Source of the DNA: Lachnospiraceae bacterium
GTDB taxonomy: Bacteria > Bacillota > Clostridia > Lachnospirales > Lachnospiraceae
Reading direction: 5' to 3'
Assembly: GCA_902362715.1 (NCBI GenBank)
Contig: CABIXN010000005.1
Span: 1-64,000, forward strand
DNA: 64,000 bases
The notes below the pieces were generated by a model. That model had not been told where the DNA came from. It did no database searches and worked only from the letters and a program-made list of their open reading frames with translations. Positions 1 through 8,507 of the stretch are shown piece by piece (position 1 is the stretch's first letter; each line of letters starts with the position of its first letter). Made by a program: the position numbers and the translations under genes.

Positions 1-397
1 GATACTTCCCCGCCCCAAACAGGTCAAAAGGTGTAATCATAATTACATACAGCTGATTTAATTTTCTAAAATCAATTTCTCCCGGTTCTAGCAGTTTACT
101 ATCAATCATTCCTTGATAATATCTGCTTCGCCTCGGCAGATTTCCGGTATTTTCCTTTTGGGCCTCCGTATTATATACGACACCCTCCTCATCCTGGCTC
201 CAGACATCCAGCTTTACAAACCGCTTCAGCGGAGTAGTCCGTATTTCCTTCTCAGACTGCGGGCAGTCCTTTAAATGAACATCTCTTCCAAGAATAATTT
301 CCAGTAAAATCTGCAGATTTCCCGGGCTTTCCATAGCCTCTGCGAATAAAAAGCGATCAAACAGTGTCAATTGTCCCAATGGTTTACTAGGTTTCAA
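1..397 (-). CDS. Rpn family recombination-promoting nuclease / putative transposase (partial, 3' end outside window)
   Basis: An open frame of 132 codons runs from a TTG start at 397 off the left edge. TTG is chosen because AAAGGAGAAG sits about 7 nt upstream and the frame stays open to base 1. The visible protein has the N-terminal layout of Rpn/PDDEXK_2 proteins: a DRFLFAEAME segment, then KLDVW (acidic residue) and EAQKE (E-x-Q/K), then an LYVIMITPFDLFG strand. Family knowledge: RpnA-like proteins are Mg-dependent PD-(D/E)XK nucleases linked to RecA-independent recombination and sometimes to phage defence. It reads away from the tandem repeat at 579-745. The missing C-terminus leaves open whether the gene is intact. 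Confidence 0.75.
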   Translation of the reverse strand, partial: MKPSKPLGQLTLFDRFLFAEAMESPGNLQILLEIILGRDVHLKDCPQSEKEIRTTPLKRFVKLDVWSQDEEGVVYNTEAQKENTGNLPRRSRYYQGMIDSKLLEPGEIDFRKLNQLYVIMITPFDLFGAGKY

Positions 398-578
398 ATA
401 ACTTCTCCTTTCATTATAAAGAGATTCCTTACAACTGTAAAGAAAATCCCTTTCCCAAATTTTAAATTTGTGACTTTGCGCGGATAATTTGAAAAAACTT
501 TCAAGAAATGTATTAAGAAATAGTAGAAAAACAATTCCTTAAGCCGTGAACCAGCTTAAAAGAACATAATAAGTATAT

Positions 579-620
579 ACCACCTTACAAAATATTTAAA
601 TAAATATTTTGTAAGGTGGT
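579..620. repeat. 19-bp perfect inverted repeat
   Basis: Bases 579-597 are the exact reverse complement of 602-620, separated by AAAT. The right arm overlaps the first 64-bp tandem unit, so the dyad appears to have been built on the repeat edge. The arms are AT-rich with a GTAAGGTGGT end. No gene is transcribed directly through it into a T-run, so a terminator role is not evident. Confidence 0.85.
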
Positions 621-745
621 AACGATAGAATCCAACGGATTCTAGAGTCTATCCTTTATTTAAAGAAATATTTTGCAGGGTGATAACGATAGAATCCAAC
701 GGATTCTAGAGTCTACCCTTTATTTAAACAAATATTTGCCAGGGA
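601..745. repeat. 64-bp tandem repeat, about 2.3 copies, each with an internal hairpin
   Basis: Unit 1 is 601-664, unit 2 is 665-728, and a degenerate third start is 729-745. Units 1 and 2 differ at only a few positions. Each unit carries the perfect 8-bp hairpin TAGAATCC-AAC-GGATTCTA. In unit 2 this is flanked by AGGGT and ACCCT, which extend the dyad. There is no coding capacity. It resembles a palindromic intergenic element that has amplified in place; the family is not recognised. Confidence 0.85.
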
Positions 746-759
746 ATGCAACAAAAAAC

Positions 760-805
760 AAGCAGTATGTCTTCTGGTTTTCCCTGAACATACTGCTTAT
801 TTTTT
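760..805 (-). terminator. Bidirectional intrinsic terminator downstream of the flavin reductase
   Basis: An 11-bp stem, AAGCAGTATGT (760-770) with ACATACTGCTT (788-798), is followed by a T-run on the plus strand. On the minus strand the stem is followed by TTGTTTTTTG. It lies about 110 nt past the stop of the gene ending at 917. Confidence 0.75.
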
Positions 806-916
806 GACCTTATTTTTTTAGAAATCTTCATTTGTCTTCAAAGGAATAAAATGATTTTTTCTGTCTATATACCATATCTTTGTAAAGTGATGGAAGGCTT
901 TACAAATTCAAAATAC

Positions 917-2938
917 CTATACGATTTCCATTGCCGCCATGTAGCCCCCGTGAACTGCGTCCGCTACTTTACCGGCATGTCTGGCATCACCGATCACCCA
1001 GACCGGAATCTCTCCTGCCGCTTCCTTTAATTTCTTAACAATTTCGTCATTGGAACGCATTCCCATGGAAAAGCAGTAAGAGTCTGCCTCTAATAATTCA
1101 CGCTGGCCATTTACTTCAATTACAACGCCGGCCTTTGTAAATTCAATACACTTTGCATTCAGAATCTGTTTGATTCCACGATGATCCATTTCATTTAACA
1201 GAGCATTTCTGTAATAGCCAAAGGTTTCATTTGCAATCATCGGAAGCATTTCCACAACGGTTACCTGATGACCGTGGTTTGCCAGGTGAAGCCCTACCTC
1301 GCAGCCTACCAGACCGCCGCCCACCAGAACTACTTTTTTTCCAATCTCGTCCATTTTGTCATACACATCCAAAGCATTTACTGCACTCTCAATCCCCGGT
1401 ATCTGGGGAACAAAAGGATGTGCTCCTACGGCAAGAATTACTGCATCCGGTTTTGTCTCCTGAATAAACTTCTGGTCCACTTCCGTATTCAGACAAATTT
1501 GGGCACCGCAGTTTAGAGCTTCATGTATAATCACATTTTTAGCATTCATTAAATCAACTTTATCCTCATCGGTATCGGTAAAGTTTATGGTACCGCCCAG
1601 TCTATCTGTTTTCTCCGCAAGAATTACCTGATGGCCCCGTTTTACAGCTGTAACAGCCGCCTGACATCCTCCGATGCCGCCGCCCACAATAAGTACTTTT
1701 CTAGAAGCTTTCGGCTCCGGCATTGTTTCCGGATAAAAGCCAAATCCCGTTTCCGGATTAATGGCACAGCTTCCCATAGATGCAGGGGAATAAATCTTTC
1801 CGGCCTCTTCTGGTCCTAATTTTTCCCAGAGAGGAATATCCGTGGGATGTTCGCAAAAGCCTGGATAACAGTTAAAGCATCTCACACAGCGGCGGATGGT
1901 ATCCTCTTTTCCTTCCAGAGTTTTATTGGGAAGCTCCGGATCTGCAAATCCCTGCCGTCCAAATTCTACAAAGTCTGCTTTTCCTTCCGCAATCACCTGT
2001 TCTGCCAGCTCCGGACCATTAAAGCCGCCGATTGTAGACACATATGATTTTTTTACAGCCGCTTTTACTTTTGCAGCATATTCAATATTCAATCCATGAG
2101 GCTCCAGGAAAGAGGAAAATGTTCTGGTTCTGCTTCCCAGCCATTTTAATCCGTTAGAAACCTGAATAATATCAACCATACCATCAATTTCTTTACAAAA
2201 TTCTACCGTATCGTCAATTGTCATTCCTCCGGGCACTCCATCTTCCGCAGAAAATCTAAGCTCAATTACGCCGTCCTCACCAATTCCCCGGCGACAGGCT
2301 TCAATAACCATTTTGGGAAACCGTGCCCGGTTTTCCATGCTGCCTCCAAATTCATCTGTTCTGTGATTTGTCCAGGGTGAGACAAACTGCTGCAGCAAAA
2401 ATCCATGGCCCCCATGAAGCAGCACTCCGTCAAATCCGCATTCTTTTGCAAATCTTGAAATCTTATAAAAATCATCACAGACCTTCTCCATCATAGCAAG
2501 GTCCATGCCTTTAACCTTTATTCCGTCTTCCCGCACCCAGTCCTCAGGTCCCCAGGGTTCTTTAGATTCCTCTGCCCTGCTTCCTTCGTGAGAGAACTCA
2601 TAATAACACAGAGCGCCTTTTGCTTTGATACGGTCAGCGTAAGCTTTGGAAATCTCAAAATCTTCTCCTTCAAATTTTTCAAAATCAATTTTGCGTTCCT
2701 GAAACAGCGTTTTTGCCTCTTCATAATTCAGCGGCATTTCGCCGGTAGATACACAGGCAAAACCGCCGGCTGCCCGCCGCTCTACCATACGGTATAGATT
2801 TTCACTGATCTGAGGGATAAAATAATTGGCATGTACAAACATCGTGGGCGCTGCTTTCATCCGGTTTTTATATACTTTTCCCCGGATGGTAACCGGGCTG
2901 AATAAATGTGGATACTTAACCTCTCCTGGTTTGCTCAT
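917..2938 (-). CDS. NADH:flavin oxidoreductase, OYE/2,4-dienoyl-CoA reductase family (BaiCD/BaiH-like)
   Basis: 673-aa Fe-S flavoenzyme. Residues 1-345 form the FMN-binding TIM barrel. A Cys cluster follows (C351, C354, C357, then C391 in CAINP). From about 425 a Rossmann FAD/NAD(P) domain begins at VLIVGGGIGG. Family enzymes reduce activated C=C bonds of enoates, dienoyl-CoAs, bile-acid intermediates or flavonoids using NAD(P)H. The Cys spacing differs from the usual C-x2-C-x3-C-x11-C. Start is ATG at 2938, 6 nt after AGGAGGA; an upstream ATG at 2971 has no ribosome site. It is transcribed divergently from the LysR gene at 3070, its likely regulator. The substrate cannot be read from sequence. 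Confidence 0.85.
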   Translation of the reverse strand: MSKPGEVKYPHLFSPVTIRGKVYKNRMKAAPTMFVHANYFIPQISENLYRMVERRAAGGFACVSTGEMPLNYEEAKTLFQERKIDFEKFEGEDFEISKAYADRIKAKGALCYYEFSHEGSRAEESKEPWGPEDWVREDGIKVKGMDLAMMEKVCDDFYKISRFAKECGFDGVLLHGGHGFLLQQFVSPWTNHRTDEFGGSMENRARFPKMVIEACRRGIGEDGVIELRFSAEDGVPGGMTIDDTVEFCKEIDGMVDIIQVSNGLKWLGSRTRTFSSFLEPHGLNIEYAAKVKAAVKKSYVSTIGGFNGPELAEQVIAEGKADFVEFGRQGFADPELPNKTLEGKEDTIRRCVRCFNCYPGFCEHPTDIPLWEKLGPEEAGKIYSPASMGSCAINPETGFGFYPETMPEPKASRKVLIVGGGIGGCQAAVTAVKRGHQVILAEKTDRLGGTINFTDTDEDKVDLMNAKNVIIHEALNCGAQICLNTEVDQKFIQETKPDAVILAVGAHPFVPQIPGIESAVNALDVYDKMDEIGKKVVLVGGGLVGCEVGLHLANHGHQVTVVEMLPMIANETFGYYRNALLNEMDHRGIKQILNAKCIEFTKAGVVIEVNGQRELLEADSYCFSMGMRSNDEIVKKLKEAAGEIPVWVIGDARHAGKVADAVHGGYMAAMEIV

Positions 2939-2984
2939 AGTCGTTCCTCCTGTAAGTAATTGTACGTTCATTTTCGATATACTT

Positions 2985-3049
2985 ATTATATATCAGTTTT
3001 TTCAGGATTGAAACTATCACTTTAGCATAGTATAATAAGTTTAACTTAT
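2985..3049. promoter_or_regulatory. Divergent promoter/operator between flavin reductase and LysR gene
   Basis: For the LysR gene a sigma-70 promoter is clear: TTGAAA at 3008-3013, a 17-nt spacer, TATAAT at 3031-3036. A perfect 15-bp dyad, ATAAGTT-T-AACTTAT (3035-3049), contains a T-N11-A LysR box and overlaps the -10 region, as expected for autorepression. For the reductase a TATAAT (minus strand, 2985-2990) is present with a weak -35. Confidence 0.75.
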
Positions 3050-3069
3050 CATTTTAGGAGGACTTCAAA

Positions 3070-3984
3070 ATGCAGATTCGTCAGCTGGAATATTTCGTTG
3101 CCGTCAGTGAACACTTAAATTTCACCAAAGCCGCACAGCAGTTTTATATTTCCCAGACAGCCGTCACCCAGCAGATCAAAGCCCTGGAGACGGAACTTGG
3201 CGTTCAGCTCTTTATTCGTAATAACCGTCACGTTGCCTTAACTCCGGCAGGGCGGACCTTTCTGGAAGATGCCAGGGCGATTTTAAGAAGAACCCGTGAC
3301 GCCATGGACCGGGCAAAACAGGCCAGTACTGTATTTACCGGCAGCCTCAATATCGGTTTTGTAAAAGGATACGAAAAAACGAATCTTTCCGATCAGCTGG
3401 CAGAATTTCATGTACGTTATCCCAATATAGCCTTTCAGCTGACCCGTGAAAATGTTGCAGAACTATATGACGGAATTTTAGACCGAAGCCTGGATGTGAT
3501 CATTAATCTCCAGTATTCTCTGGATGATCTGGAAGATATGGAATACAGAGTCATCCGTCAGTATCCGCTTTTGGCAGTGATGCCTGCTTCCCACCCATTA
3601 TCCCACCGCACAAGTATTCAGCGCTGTGAATTAAAAGGCTATCCTCTTGTGGATATTAAAAAAAATGACAACCGTTACGGAGAAACGGCGACGATACTAA
3701 AAGCATTTACCGCCGCCGGTTTCCTTCCGGATGTCCGTTATATTTCTGATGATATTGAAACCAGCATTCTGGCCGTGGCCGCCGGTCTTGGATATGCCCT
3801 GCTTCCTTCTTATATTACAGATGCGCTGACCATGAAAGAAAAAGTGATCGCTGTGCCCATTGAAGGAGAAGAAAAGCTGATGACAATCATCGCCGCCTGG
3901 CATAAAGAAAATGACAACCCGGCCCTTGTTAAATTTCTAAGTGAAGTATTTGGATTTTCATCTACGGATGTCTGTATACACTAA
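3070..3984 (+). CDS. LysR family transcriptional regulator
   Basis: 304 aa. The N-terminal winged HTH (about 1-60: MQIRQLEYFVAV, then FTKAAQQFYISQTAVTQQIK) is typical of LysR. It is followed by a periplasmic-binding-protein-like effector domain (about 90-295). ATG at 3070 is preceded by AGGAGG. It probably controls the divergent Fe-S flavin reductase through the T-N11-A dyad between them. Its last 23 bp overlap, tail to tail, the 3' end of the amidohydrolase gene on the other strand. The effector is unknown. Confidence 0.9.
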   Translation: MQIRQLEYFVAVSEHLNFTKAAQQFYISQTAVTQQIKALETELGVQLFIRNNRHVALTPAGRTFLEDARAILRRTRDAMDRAKQASTVFTGSLNIGFVKGYEKTNLSDQLAEFHVRYPNIAFQLTRENVAELYDGILDRSLDVIINLQYSLDDLEDMEYRVIRQYPLLAVMPASHPLSHRTSIQRCELKGYPLVDIKKNDNRYGETATILKAFTAAGFLPDVRYISDDIETSILAVAAGLGYALLPSYITDALTMKEKVIAVPIEGEEKLMTIIAAWHKENDNPALVKFLSEVFGFSSTDVCIH

Positions 3985-5548
3985 CACCGTCTTTGATTGT
4001 TTCCAGCACCTTTATATTTCTGATTTCCCCCAGATCTGTTTTCAGAGGATTTTTATCCAGAATCACAAGATCCGCCCGTTTTCCAGGCTCTATGGTGCCT
4101 TTTTCTTTCTCTTCATGATATTGGTATGCCGCATCAATGGTAATCCCCCGCAGAGCCTGGTAAGCTGTTATGCATTCTTTGGCTCCAAGGGAAACACCTT
4201 TTTTGGTAAGACGGTTCACCGCACACCAGACGGTATGCATCTGGTCCGGTTCTGTTACCGGTGCATCCGTATGCAGTGAAAACCGAATCTGCATATCAGC
4301 GGCAGTTTTTAAGGGAGAAATTTCTTTTGCCCGCCGGCATCCGAGGTTTTCCAGGTGAATATCTCCCCAGTAAAATACATGCCCTACAAAAAAGGACGGA
4401 AACATATGAAGTTCCTTCACCTCTTTTAGCTGATCTTTTGTCAGCAGCTGGGCATGAACAAGAACCGGCCGGATATCCGCACTTTTTACATCTGTCTTTT
4501 CTGATACCCGGCGATATGCGTCTATAAACTGCTGGCAGGCTGCATCACCGTTACAGTGAGCCAGCAGCTGAACACCATCCTGCACTGAAATTTCACATGC
4601 ATTTTCCACAATATCATTTTTCAAAATCGGATATCCCAGCTCATCGGTCCCCTCATAGGGTATCCTCACCCAGGCAGTTTTAGACTGAGGAGAACCATCC
4701 AGAAACACTTTATATCCGCCGATTTTAAAATGATTTTTATATACAAGCATGTGATTTTTAAACTCAGGAACCAGTTTTTCTCTTTCATGAAAATCCAGAT
4801 ATGCCACATAATCCATTTTGAGGAAATCCGTTTCTGCCGCATACTTCATAAAGGGCAGCATAACTTCCATAACCATGCCTTCCTGCATGGTTGTAATTCC
4901 ATAGGACAAATATTTTTTCTGGGCTTTTCCCATTGCGGTTTCAAATTGTTCCTGGGTCTCCATTGGTATTTTCTGTACATTATTTATAAATGCACTCTCT
5001 TCCAGATAGCCGGTAAGTCCGGTTTCATTCCTGCCAATCATACCCTCTGATTCTTTGGCGGTCTCCATGGTAATCCCAAGTTTTTTTAATCCTTCTGCAT
5101 TCATAAGTCCCACATGACCGCTCTGATGCTGAATAACCAGCGGATGATCAGGACTCATCTCATTCAGTTCTTCCATAGACGGATGACGTCTTCCCTGAAG
5201 AAAATTGTGGTCATATCCACGGGCCTTCACCCATTCTCCCGGTTTCACATCATTGGCCTTTATAAATTCCTGAATCCTTCTTCTAATCTCTTCAATGCTT
5301 TCCGCTCCGTTTAAATCTGCCTGCATCAGACTGGTTGCATAGCTGATAAAATGGGAATGGGGATCAATAAAACCAGGCAGCATTGCTTTTCCCTGAAGGT
5401 CAACCCAGGTACAGCTTCCCTCTTCTTTTTTCATTTCATCAACAGTTCCGATTTTTAAAATCTTGCCATCCTCTGTCATAACAGCCTGAACCATATCACC
5501 GCTTCCGCACATGGTAACAATTTCACCATTATAATATACTGTTTTCAT
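3962..5548 (-). CDS. YtcJ-like metal-dependent amidohydrolase (amidohydrolase_3)
   Basis: 528 aa, the usual length for YtcJ/formamide-deformylase-type amidohydrolases. Visible motifs: an N-terminal beta-sandwich, the HxH metal site in GFIDPHSHF, later metal/active-site His residues in LAHCNGDA and VLVHAQ, and the Asp in SLHTDAP near the C-terminus. Family knowledge: these enzymes hydrolyse amide or N-formyl bonds in the cytosol. ATG at 5548 follows AGGAAGAG. It is the last gene of an operon with the AGCS-like symporter and MFS carrier, so it probably acts on an imported amide-type compound. The substrate is inference. Confidence 0.85.
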   Translation of the reverse strand: MKTVYYNGEIVTMCGSGDMVQAVMTEDGKILKIGTVDEMKKEEGSCTWVDLQGKAMLPGFIDPHSHFISYATSLMQADLNGAESIEEIRRRIQEFIKANDVKPGEWVKARGYDHNFLQGRRHPSMEELNEMSPDHPLVIQHQSGHVGLMNAEGLKKLGITMETAKESEGMIGRNETGLTGYLEESAFINNVQKIPMETQEQFETAMGKAQKKYLSYGITTMQEGMVMEVMLPFMKYAAETDFLKMDYVAYLDFHEREKLVPEFKNHMLVYKNHFKIGGYKVFLDGSPQSKTAWVRIPYEGTDELGYPILKNDIVENACEISVQDGVQLLAHCNGDAACQQFIDAYRRVSEKTDVKSADIRPVLVHAQLLTKDQLKEVKELHMFPSFFVGHVFYWGDIHLENLGCRRAKEISPLKTAADMQIRFSLHTDAPVTEPDQMHTVWCAVNRLTKKGVSLGAKECITAYQALRGITIDAAYQYHEEKEKGTIEPGKRADLVILDKNPLKTDLGEIRNIKVLETIKDGVSVYRHP

Positions 5549-5574
5549 CTGCTCTTCCTTTCAAAATTCTTTAT

Positions 5575-6891
5575 TTACCTGAACCGGTACTTCTTCCACG
5601 GTCCTGATACGTAAACCGTTAAAGCAGCCACATTCAGCGCGGCAACTAAAAACAGAAGAAGATCTACCGCATCAAAGACAATATTCAGACCAAATACCGC
5701 CAGGGTTCCAGCCAGAATAATAACAATCAGATACACAATGATATTGCGGTTTTCATGATCTGAAAACAGCTGTGATAAAAAGAAATACGAGCCAAGAAGT
5801 GTTGTCAGCGCTGAGAGCACAGTAAACAGACACAATACTACCAGCCCAAAATATCCGGTTACTTCCACTGCGGTCCGGATATAATCTCCCAGCCTTCCGA
5901 TGGAATCCGCAGGATACGAGGCGGCTCCCACCGAAACTCCATAAGAAGCTACATAGGAAGTTACAAAAATTGATACAAACACAGTAATAATTGTAGGAAC
6001 CAGTGAGATAAGCCCTGCCTCTCTTGGCTTGGTATCTGCTTCCACAGCTGCCATAGCCATGGCGCCCAGTCCGGTTTCCGCCGTCTGCAGAACTCTCTGC
6101 ATTCCCAGAATCAAGCCCAGGGGAATCCCGAACATAGCATTCACCGGGTTTTGCATACCCGTTATCATCCGGGCAAAATAAGTGGGGATATACTGATTTG
6201 TTCTGGCAATAAAAAAGATAAAAAATGCGAAATAACATACAACTGCCACAAAAATCATATAAGTCATTGCCTTCATAAATATACTGTGCTTTCTGCTGAG
6301 AACAATCACCGCCGCAATTAGAATCACCGGAATAATGACAAAAACATATCTTTGCATTTCACTTAAACTGGTATCTGCAAACCGCTCCGCGACAATAGAC
6401 ACTACAGCATCAATACCACTAAACTGAAAGCCCCCAAAACCAAAGATATAAAGTGCCGCAAACGCCGCCGCAAATATAAAACCAGCCCATCGCCCAAGAA
6501 AATCGCTGATATATTCTCTTGGCATCTTTTTCATTACTTTTGAATTTACCGTTTCCGAATATGACAGCGGAATCATAATGACAGAACCAATCAGCGCCCA
6601 TATGGCAATGGCTTCAAAATTTGTCTGGCCCTGGGCCGCAAGATTTGATAAAGAGCCCAGCACCCCAATAATCGCCCCGGTTCCAATCATTGCACCAAGA
6701 GAAACAGAAGCCGGTCCTATGACATTTTTCAGATGCATAGGACTTCTCCTGGTAGTCTTTCTATTTAGCTGAAAAATAGTTTTGATTGATATATAAGCGC
6801 TGGCCGCCAGCATAAAAGGAAGAAATACGGGCCAGATTTTTGAAGAAATCAAGCCTATCATCTGTTCCGCTGATTCTAAAATTTCATTCAT
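5575..6891 (-). CDS. AGCS-like sodium/amino-acid symporter
   Basis: 438 aa with about 11 hydrophobic segments. SLGAMIGTGAIIGV near residue 65 and RVLQTAETGLGAMAMAA near residue 270 match the two conserved blocks of the alanine/glycine:cation symporter family, though the protein is divergent and a little short. It would import an amino acid or analogue with Na+ or H+. Its ATG overlaps the stop of the upstream MFS gene (ATGA, 6888-6891), so the two are translationally coupled. It lies 26 nt before the amidohydrolase. Two carriers plus a hydrolase suggest uptake and breakdown of one compound class. Confidence 0.75.
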   Translation of the reverse strand: MNEILESAEQMIGLISSKIWPVFLPFMLAASAYISIKTIFQLNRKTTRRSPMHLKNVIGPASVSLGAMIGTGAIIGVLGSLSNLAAQGQTNFEAIAIWALIGSVIMIPLSYSETVNSKVMKKMPREYISDFLGRWAGFIFAAAFAALYIFGFGGFQFSGIDAVVSIVAERFADTSLSEMQRYVFVIIPVILIAAVIVLSRKHSIFMKAMTYMIFVAVVCYFAFFIFFIARTNQYIPTYFARMITGMQNPVNAMFGIPLGLILGMQRVLQTAETGLGAMAMAAVEADTKPREAGLISLVPTIITVFVSIFVTSYVASYGVSVGAASYPADSIGRLGDYIRTAVEVTGYFGLVVLCLFTVLSALTTLLGSYFFLSQLFSDHENRNIIVYLIVIILAGTLAVFGLNIVFDAVDLLLFLVAALNVAALTVYVSGPWKKYRFR

Positions 6892-8177
6892 GACTCACCA
6901 TTTCCTTCCTCTGTTTTAATCCGCATCTGGCCGGCCTGTTTTAAAAAGTATTTTGTGCTCCCCAAAAGGAAGATAAAACAAACCACAATGCAGGCTGTAA
7001 TATAAATCCATGCTCCCTGATAGTTGCTTCCGTTTTTTGCAACAATACCGAAAATCACAGAGCCTACTGCATAGCCAACAGCGAAGAAAATATTAATAAT
7101 ACCTACAATGGTTCCATAAGACTTATTTCCAAACAGCGTTCCCGCCAGAAACGAAGGGCCGATAATATACATAAATACTGACAGACCGTGGAAAATACCA
7201 AATACATAGCCAACACCAGGAAGCCCCGGAGCTATCAGAAGGCAGATAACGCTGATAATAAATATAACAAACGCTAAAATCAGTGTTTTCATTTCACCGA
7301 TTTTATTAAATATGGCCCCGCCGCAGAAGTTGCCCACAATGGTAAAGGCTGCCATAACAGAGCCGATATTTGCACGCATGGTTGTTGAAAATCCCAGGGA
7401 TACAAAATAAGCCATATACTGAATCGCAAGCCCGGATACAAACAATCCAACGATAAACCATGCCAGCGCAAACAGCCAGAAAACAGGTGTTTTTAACAAT
7501 TCCCCCGGCTTATAGCCCCACATTCTGATTTTCGGAATTTTATTTTCACTGACCTTTTCCTTTGCCGGCACTCCGTCTCTGACAGATGAATCCTTTGGAA
7601 AACGAATTAGTAAAAGCACCACCGGGATTGCCACGAACAGAGAAATAAGACCAAGAATCCAGTAAGCGTACGCATAGCCTCTGTTTTCCAGTATTCTTGG
7701 AACAATCTGCTGAAGCACGATATTGCCAAGTCCCCCGCCTGCAAAGGCCAGCCCCAGCGCAAATCCCCGTTTTTCCTGAAACCAGGCGTTAATCAAAACA
7801 GGGACGCCTATGGCAGATAAAATTGCCGTTCCTACTTCCACCACGGCAGAGGCTCCGTAAAAAGCCGGCAGTGTATGGCAAAAGGAATACAATATAAAAC
7901 CACCACCGGACATCACAGCTCCTGCCAGAAAAAGAAGCCGTTTATTCACTCCCGGCATATCAAACAGCTTTCCGATTATCGGTGAAACCGCTGCAGATAC
8001 AAGCACACCGATCATAAATACGGTTCCAAAGGAAGCCAGCGAAAAGCCCTCTCCCTCACACACATAGCTGATAAACTGCGACACTGTGTTTTTAGCAACT
8101 CCAAAAGGAACTGCCTGAATAATCATACAGATTAAAACGACAATCCAGCCGTAATATAATTTCCTGTCTGTTTTCAT
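6888..8177 (-). CDS. MFS transporter (OFA/monocarboxylate-type)
   Basis: 429 aa, 12 predicted membrane segments, beginning KLYYGWIVVLICMIIQA, typical of oxalate/formate-antiporter-like and monocarboxylate MFS carriers. It has a basic cytoplasmic loop near residues 195-215. ATG at 8177 has only a weak site (ATAAGG); no better in-frame start exists upstream. A strong AAGGAG site instead serves an out-of-frame ATG at 8205 (see findings). First gene of the operon MFS - symporter - amidohydrolase. Transported substrate unknown. Confidence 0.85.
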   Translation of the reverse strand: MKTDRKLYYGWIVVLICMIIQAVPFGVAKNTVSQFISYVCEGEGFSLASFGTVFMIGVLVSAAVSPIIGKLFDMPGVNKRLLFLAGAVMSGGGFILYSFCHTLPAFYGASAVVEVGTAILSAIGVPVLINAWFQEKRGFALGLAFAGGGLGNIVLQQIVPRILENRGYAYAYWILGLISLFVAIPVVLLLIRFPKDSSVRDGVPAKEKVSENKIPKIRMWGYKPGELLKTPVFWLFALAWFIVGLFVSGLAIQYMAYFVSLGFSTTMRANIGSVMAAFTIVGNFCGGAIFNKIGEMKTLILAFVIFIISVICLLIAPGLPGVGYVFGIFHGLSVFMYIIGPSFLAGTLFGNKSYGTIVGIINIFFAVGYAVGSVIFGIVAKNGSNYQGAWIYITACIVVCFIFLLGSTKYFLKQAGQMRIKTEEGNGES

Positions 8178-8507
8178 AAACCTTATATAAAATGCATTGC
8201 TGCATCTTTTCTCCTTTCCGGCCTTTTTGCCGAAGTTTACTTTACTATGTGTAATTTAATGTTTAATTATGCATCTGTTTCCAGATGCATAATTGTGGTT
8301 ATTTTTCACTGTACAGGAAATTTTTTGAAATTTTTACTTTCACCCCGATGAATTAGCGCAAGGCATTTCGGGAGCATAAGGCGGCGTTGTTTTTCTCATA
8401 TTATCGGCAAATATATGTTAAAATAATTTCAAAGCACATTATAATTATTCCGATATTGTGATATACTAAATTTATATAAGCAGCCCTCAAATAAGGAGGT
8501 ATGAAAG
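8178..8507. other. Intergenic region between MFS operon and fic
   Basis: 330 bp with divergent genes on both sides. It holds a 13-bp-arm perfect palindrome (8265-8294), the ribosome site and mini-ORF at 8205-8216 for the leftward transcript, and a likely fic promoter near 8439-8467 (TTATAA, 17 nt, TATACT). Bases 8341-8395 are more GC-rich than the surroundings. No gene seen. Confidence 0.5.
8265..8294. promoter_or_regulatory. Perfect 13-bp palindrome upstream of the MFS operon (operator candidate)
   Basis: Arms AATTATGCATCTG (8265-8277) and its exact complement (8282-8294) flank TTTC. It lies about 90 bp upstream of the MFS start, where a repressor or activator site would sit. Neither side has a convincing T-run, so a terminator is less likely. 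The binding protein is unknown. Confidence 0.55.

Larger units (their letters stand above)
398..916. other. Intergenic region with tandem repeats and a terminator
   Basis: No credible gene lies in this 519-bp stretch. It is AT-rich and holds a 19-bp perfect inverted repeat, two and a fraction tandem copies of a 64-bp unit (601-745), and a bidirectional terminator hairpin (760-805). The rest, 398-578 and 806-916, shows nothing I can name beyond the likely promoter of the Rpn gene. Confidence 0.6.

Noticed and set aside
601..745. Possible CRISPR array
   Set aside because: Units abut with no unique spacers, only about 2.3 copies, no cas genes.
3962..3984. Frameshift suspected at the LysR/amidohydrolase overlap
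   Set aside because: Both frames reach normal family lengths and stop codons; a 23-bp convergent overlap is ordinary.
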